From positions 1-64,000 of the forward strand of contig NZ_CP195105.1 in NCBI RefSeq assembly GCF_051175565.1: 64,000 nt of DNA, written 5' to 3'. This DNA is from Daejeonia sp002484105. GTDB lineage: Bacteria; Bacteroidota; Bacteroidia; Flavobacteriales; Weeksellaceae. Shown one piece after another: positions 61,101 to 64,000 of this stretch (position 1 is the stretch's first letter; every line of letters starts with the position of its first letter). The notes below the pieces were generated by a model. The model saw nothing but the letters and a program-made list of their open reading frames with translations, was not told where the DNA came from and did not search any database. The position numbers were made by a program, and so were the translations under genes.

Positions 61101-61294
61101 TTATGGTGTCGGAATCCGGAGAAATCAAAACTTATCGTCCGGACCGTATTGTGGAAACCAGGCGTGGACTTGTTGTAATTGACTTCAAAACCGGACAAAA
61201 GAAGCCTGAGCATCAGGAGCAGATTGCGCATTACCGCTCCATTTTGGAAAAACGCGGCAAGACTGTCGCTGCCACTCACCTCATTTACATATAA
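58151..61294 (+). CDS. UvrD/RecB-type helicase-nuclease (AddA-like)
   Basis: 1047 aa from ATG 58151; a TTG at 58115 is possible but adds no conserved sequence. Superfamily 1 helicase: Walker A NASAGSGKTYTL, motif II DEFQDTS, motif III GDPKQSIYRFRGGE, and motif V TIHSSKGLEFPVVF. The C-terminus has a RecB-type PD-(D/E)xK nuclease (RPDRIVETRRGLVVIDFKTG). It likely processes DNA ends with an AddB partner, which is not in this window. Confidence 0.87.
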   Translation: MIQLKPYTAINASAGSGKTYTLVQKILLICLSQPYRPDDIRQILALTFTNKAANEMKARILQWLKSFTESGYENNNELAGIREQLEKAGTNVSLKELHERSCKVLDYILHHYSTLNISTIDKFNSRLIRSFSYELGLPHQFNIEIQNEPYLIEAVDRLMESVGEDQKISNAFIDLADYNLENDQKENIAQTLYSKAKEYLSDVHYTELKKNSAFDWESYEKLKNILRRKISESRKNAENIARETLDAIRSSGLTENDFYGKSNSIVAFFTKFLENGKPTLPTHEESSLEKYRKGTTSKDPVIRNTVMNMTEDLIGRRAKIIHLYIESVKSEKFLKELLPFKFNKEIQDQLKLIEEENDLVLLSRFNILINENLRNEPSAFLYEKIGTRFRHFFIDEFQDTSLMQWQNMIPLKDNAVSQEDNSFTLVGDPKQSIYRFRGGESSIMLDILNGKETSSVPVEVEILTQNYRSARNIVDFNNRLYEFLGQNLSEEHRKLFAEDAHQNAVAQNPGRVHISLTEHTRAIAFFFENSAEQMHRNIQQCLENGFSLSDITILCRDSKQIRNYASLLGQKKIFYQNREQYIRTLSDKGITLEISITLNAVIEYLKWELEPENYQHSVRFLYYLNELGRIRTDDFSELAIELLALHSKYKTEKKLKEKFGLKLDRENAHQLNLYNFIEYYTEEFSVAGKETEFILNFLESAYNFTQNPGAGLKDFVRYWDEEAHKQTVLASENIDAVRLMTIHSSKGLEFPVVFLPVTPVSNRKKTREWFALSDSEALKSINIENFSDAYIPFDEDIRIFNENNSYREYIDQLCVSYVATTRAAEQLYLYMQRPSKTGTPTSIYQYLQRHAPEKLKEDEFDLYPETGEALRKQHPKEKKTLTAWSISRLYPEEKNPGNITIATPSKSYQNTVAHVRTGILAHEILSKVATGDDLPKILQTYLLNGTITEQEKTEINDRICRVIYSEEYAPYFRRGLSVFSEKDIMVSESGEIKTYRPDRIVETRRGLVVIDFKTGQKKPEHQEQIAHYRSILEKRGKTVAATHLIYI

Positions 61295-61297
61295 GAA

Positions 61298-61325
61298 GAA
61301 AGCTGCCCATTTCGGACAGCTTATT
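61298..61325. terminator. Bidirectional hairpin between the helicase and DUF3857 genes
   Basis: AAGCTG (61300-61305) and CAGCTT (61317-61322), extended by CC/GG, between two convergent stops. The T-run is weak to the right. Confidence 0.55.
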
Positions 61326-61346
61326 CTTTGTATCCCCTGCAGAAAA

Positions 61347-63296
61347 TTATTTTCTGACAGCGGTCACCACCTGACCCTCCATCTGGGTAATATTGTCAAA
61401 TATCTGTTTGAAGGCCTGATAATATTCTGCAGGAAAAGACTCTCCGCCAATCAGAAGTACCGATTCTACCGTGAGTGTGTTGCCTTCCTGCGTCGGGATA
61501 TAGGAGTAGGCTATCGTTCCATCTTCGGTTTTTATCTTCTTGCCCTTGGGAAGATTCTCGAAAACATATCCATCGGGAAGTGTAATGGTTACTTTCTTGA
61601 CTTTTTCGCTTGCAGAGTAAAATTGTAGAGGTGCCTTCCTTGTTTCCGTCTGATCGAAATCGTGATTTTTGGTGTAAAGAAACAATAAAGGATTAAAGAC
61701 CAGTTTAGTTCCGATGACATCTACAAAAGAGTCGGAATGAAAATCAAAACCGGTTTCAATATCTCCGTTTTCTAAAGTTTGGGTTTTCAGTTCAGTAATG
61801 GGGAATTTATACCTGTCCCGGTAATATATTTTCTGGTATTCTTCTTTATTATTGTTGTACTCTTCATTATTAAAAGCTGCATAGAGTTTGGTATCATGAT
61901 CGGAAAAGTTTCCGCTGAAGGTAGCGTCAGGATTCAGCTTGGCATCAACGGTAAGGAAGGTTTTGCTGGTACCCGGATAATATACATTAACCACCTTGGC
62001 TTCTTTATCCGTCAGCAGTACGCCTGTTTCATTCAGTGCCCTGCGTGGCAATTCGTAGGTCTTGCCATACTTTGAAGTTCCATCGTAATAATAGAAAACG
62101 TCATCCATCAGGACAGAGGCAAAAACATAATTCAGCTGGGTGATAGTGGGAGAATATCCTGTAATGATACCTCTTGAGACGGTAGAGCCTACGATGGGGT
62201 TGGCATCAAGTCCGGCATCGCGCATCAGCATCACCAGGAGCAGATTGATTTCTGCGCTGTTCCCGATTTTTGTATTGAGAAGATTACGAATTCCCTCGCC
62301 GGTCCACAGACTTACCTCTTTATTCCAGGTATAGTTTCTCTGGACAAATTTCAGAATAGCTGCTGCACGTTCTTTGGGATTGCTGATTTTTTTGATGTCC
62401 TCGGGCAGAATATTTTTCACCAGATTCTGTTTTTTCAACTGAAGTCCAAACTCTTCATCTTCATTCAGACGTTTTCGGATATCATTCCAATTCATAGAAA
62501 AAGATTTATATTCTGATCCGATATTGTAGGAATTGAGTTCTGCTTTAATGGATGTCATATAGTTATTGTTGTTCAGAACATATTTTTCTTCCTTATAAGC
62601 CGGCACATTCTCGTATGCAAAACGGTACACCTGATATTGTGTGCCATAGAGGTCTTTTGCAGCAGTTTCGCGTATGGAAGGCACCAGTATCCCTTTATAA
62701 TTAATATTATACCCCAGAGACCTTGGCGTATCAAGAAAATATTCCACATATCTCTGCGGAAGCTCGCGTTCTACCATAAACTGCGGAGTCATCCAGAGAT
62801 AGCGTTCGGGGGAGTAAACGGTATATTTGTATTCTACAATAGAACCATCTTTCACATTGGGAAATGCGAACTTGGTGATTACGTAATTTTTGTCTTCTTT
62901 GGACCGGTATTTGGAGTCTCCCTCCACTTTTGTGGTTACTATCTTTCCGTTTTCGAGATTATAGGTAACTGCCGAAAAGCCGGTCAGTTTCTGCCGGTCG
63001 CCTGAAGTTTCATAAATGGGAATTTCGGGATTCAGCAAATCGTTTACTTTTTCTTTGTTATAAACGCGTATCCGTGTGATGTATGTAGACTCCATGCGGT
63101 AATCGTATCCTGTATTGGTCATCACAATATGTCTTGCCGACCGGAACAGTATTTCGGCAGGAGCATCAGGATTAAGTGAAGGTTGGTCTCCGTTAAAATC
63201 GGCCTGAGAAATTTTGGGCAAATCATGAAATTTCTGCGCCGTAACAAGAGCAACAATACACAGAAATGGCAGAAGTAGAATTTTTTTCATTGACAA
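61347..63296 (-). CDS. DUF3857 domain protein with transglutaminase-like core
   Basis: 649 aa. Signal peptide (residues 1-20), then DUF3857 (about 60-230), a transglutaminase-like core (about 275-400), and a C-terminal domain. The expected catalytic Cys of the transglutaminase core is not apparent: the place reads NSAEINLLLVMLMRDAG, suggesting an inactive protease-like fold. Periplasmic or surface protein of unknown function. It is 4 bp from its upstream paralog. Confidence 0.78.
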   Translation of the reverse strand: MSMKKILLLPFLCIVALVTAQKFHDLPKISQADFNGDQPSLNPDAPAEILFRSARHIVMTNTGYDYRMESTYITRIRVYNKEKVNDLLNPEIPIYETSGDRQKLTGFSAVTYNLENGKIVTTKVEGDSKYRSKEDKNYVITKFAFPNVKDGSIVEYKYTVYSPERYLWMTPQFMVERELPQRYVEYFLDTPRSLGYNINYKGILVPSIRETAAKDLYGTQYQVYRFAYENVPAYKEEKYVLNNNNYMTSIKAELNSYNIGSEYKSFSMNWNDIRKRLNEDEEFGLQLKKQNLVKNILPEDIKKISNPKERAAAILKFVQRNYTWNKEVSLWTGEGIRNLLNTKIGNSAEINLLLVMLMRDAGLDANPIVGSTVSRGIITGYSPTITQLNYVFASVLMDDVFYYYDGTSKYGKTYELPRRALNETGVLLTDKEAKVVNVYYPGTSKTFLTVDAKLNPDATFSGNFSDHDTKLYAAFNNEEYNNNKEEYQKIYYRDRYKFPITELKTQTLENGDIETGFDFHSDSFVDVIGTKLVFNPLLFLYTKNHDFDQTETRKAPLQFYSASEKVKKVTITLPDGYVFENLPKGKKIKTEDGTIAYSYIPTQEGNTLTVESVLLIGGESFPAEYYQAFKQIFDNITQMEGQVVTAVRK

Positions 63297-63300
63297 ATAA

Positions 63301-64000
63301 TTATGATGGAGTTACTAAAATTTTCAGACTGTCCAGCATCATCATTTTTTTGCGGAATGCCAGATAATCCGGATATTTCTCTTTTGGATAAATTCCTTTG
63401 TTTATGGTTTGTATGCGATGTACTTTCAATCTGTTGCCATCCATGGAATACGAAATTTCGTAGTTGCCAAATTCCGAACTTATTTTTTCGGGTTGGGGAA
63501 GGTCTGCAAACTTAAATCCTGCAGGTGGTTCGTATTGCAGCAAATAATCGTCCTGATAGGCAAAAGGCTCTTCGAAAGGAAGTTGCCGGTCTTCATAAGC
63601 GGTATTGATCGCATAAGCGGTAAAGGGATTGACCCTGAAAAACAGATCACTGCCCAGTTTCCGTACATAATCCGATGCCGTAAATTTCATCTGATAGGAT
63701 ATTTCCGCTGAATTTCTGTCGTTTAAAAAATCTGAAACCTGAATATTACCGAAATGTACGGTATCATAGCGGATTTTCATTTTTTCAGCTCTGTCAGAGG
63801 AATTCATTCCGATCATTTCCCTGTTAAAATCATATTGCCCACCAGTATATTTCATCTGTGTTGTTCCGGAAATACTTCCGTCTATATTCAATTTTATGTC
63901 TGCAGCGAGTTGCTCACGGCTTTGTTCCGCAGTATATACGGGTGTTTTGATCAAGGCTGTCCCGTTTTTGTCTACTGCTAAAACATTTCTGTCTGTAGTA
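63301..64000 (-). CDS. DUF3857/DUF3858-type protein, partial (5' end outside window)
   Basis: 233 codons before the window edge; the frame is open to the last base, so the real start lies beyond 64000. The visible part is a C-terminal beta-rich domain: residues like EPFAYQDDYLLQYEPPAGFKF and KGIYPKEKYPDYLAFRKKM resemble DUF3858, found at the end of DUF3857 proteins. Likely a paralog of its neighbour, forming a two-gene operon. Confidence 0.7.
   Translation of the reverse strand, partial: TTDRNVLAVDKNGTALIKTPVYTAEQSREQLAADIKLNIDGSISGTTQMKYTGGQYDFNREMIGMNSSDRAEKMKIRYDTVHFGNIQVSDFLNDRNSAEISYQMKFTASDYVRKLGSDLFFRVNPFTAYAINTAYEDRQLPFEEPFAYQDDYLLQYEPPAGFKFADLPQPEKISSEFGNYEISYSMDGNRLKVHRIQTINKGIYPKEKYPDYLAFRKKMMMLDSLKILVTPS

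Noticed and set aside
1..64000. CRISPR array, rRNA operon, complete insertion sequence, prophage or restriction system
   Set aside because: No regularly spaced direct repeats, rRNA signatures, intact transposase, integrase of an element or modification/restriction genes were seen; XerC is the housekeeping recombinase.

Overview
The window is chromosomal DNA of a low-GC member of the Bacteroidota, most likely Flavobacteriia, family Weeksellaceae (Chryseobacterium/Kaistella type). The evidence is the TAnnTTTG-type -7 promoter boxes before many genes, the near absence of Shine-Dalgarno sequences, type IX secretion (T9SS) components and sorting domains, families typical of the phylum (DUF4290, DUF4295, T9SS plug protein, DUF3857), and the tRNA-tuf-secE-nusG locus. 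The genus is inferred from gene content only.

Layout. 1-430 holds dispersed repeats and the aceA terminator. 428-5141 is a glyoxylate-shunt locus: aceA and aceB, divergent from a RamB/ScfR-like regulator, with matching palindromes at both promoters. 5338-11000 carries comF, upp, der, a haem-binding/DCC pair and a secreted CotH-like protein. 11095-17263 carries cell wall and amino acid genes (DUF4290-murA, an aminotransferase, murB, proC). Between murA and the aminotransferase, on the minus strand, is a small stand-alone NIL-domain gene behind a methionine-rich leader peptide and a terminator/antiterminator pair: a textbook-looking attenuator. 17365-24240 has lnt, a TauE/DUF1634 pair, rpmB-rpmG-DUF4295, ftsY, a GlsB-like protein and sppA. 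24261-30605 has folK, two tandem OmpA-family paralogs, recQ and fmt. 30651-32769 holds three tandem secreted paralogs of unknown function. 32958-34079 is ribB with a degenerate GTP cyclohydrolase II domain.

A tRNA-Cys at 34211 is followed by a small accessory patch: a coding remnant without a start, a membrane protein and a HicAB toxin-antitoxin pair. 35925-45697 has the T9SS plug protein, an MBL-fold hydrolase, thioredoxin-like proteins, miaA, aroC, a large membrane protein, a glycine-zipper lipoprotein and a sialidase-like protein.

45816-57963 is the translation/transcription locus (read leftwards: rpsU-xerC-hpf-[tRNA Thr-Tyr-Gly-Thr]-[insert]-tuf-tRNA Trp-secE-nusG). A complete two-component plus CzcCBA/CusCBA-type efflux module sits between the tRNA cluster and tuf, and nusG ends in its own terminator instead of running into ribosomal protein genes. 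The right end has an AddA/RecB-like helicase-nuclease and two DUF3857-type proteins, the second cut by the window edge.

The strongest candidates for something undescribed are the methionine leader/NIL attenuator (13065-13540), the operator pair of the glyoxylate regulator (3439-3650), the dispersed repeat shared by 180-345 and 13550-13675, and a short leader ORF overlapping the efflux tolC start (53556-53613). No database search was possible; family names rest on recognised motifs.
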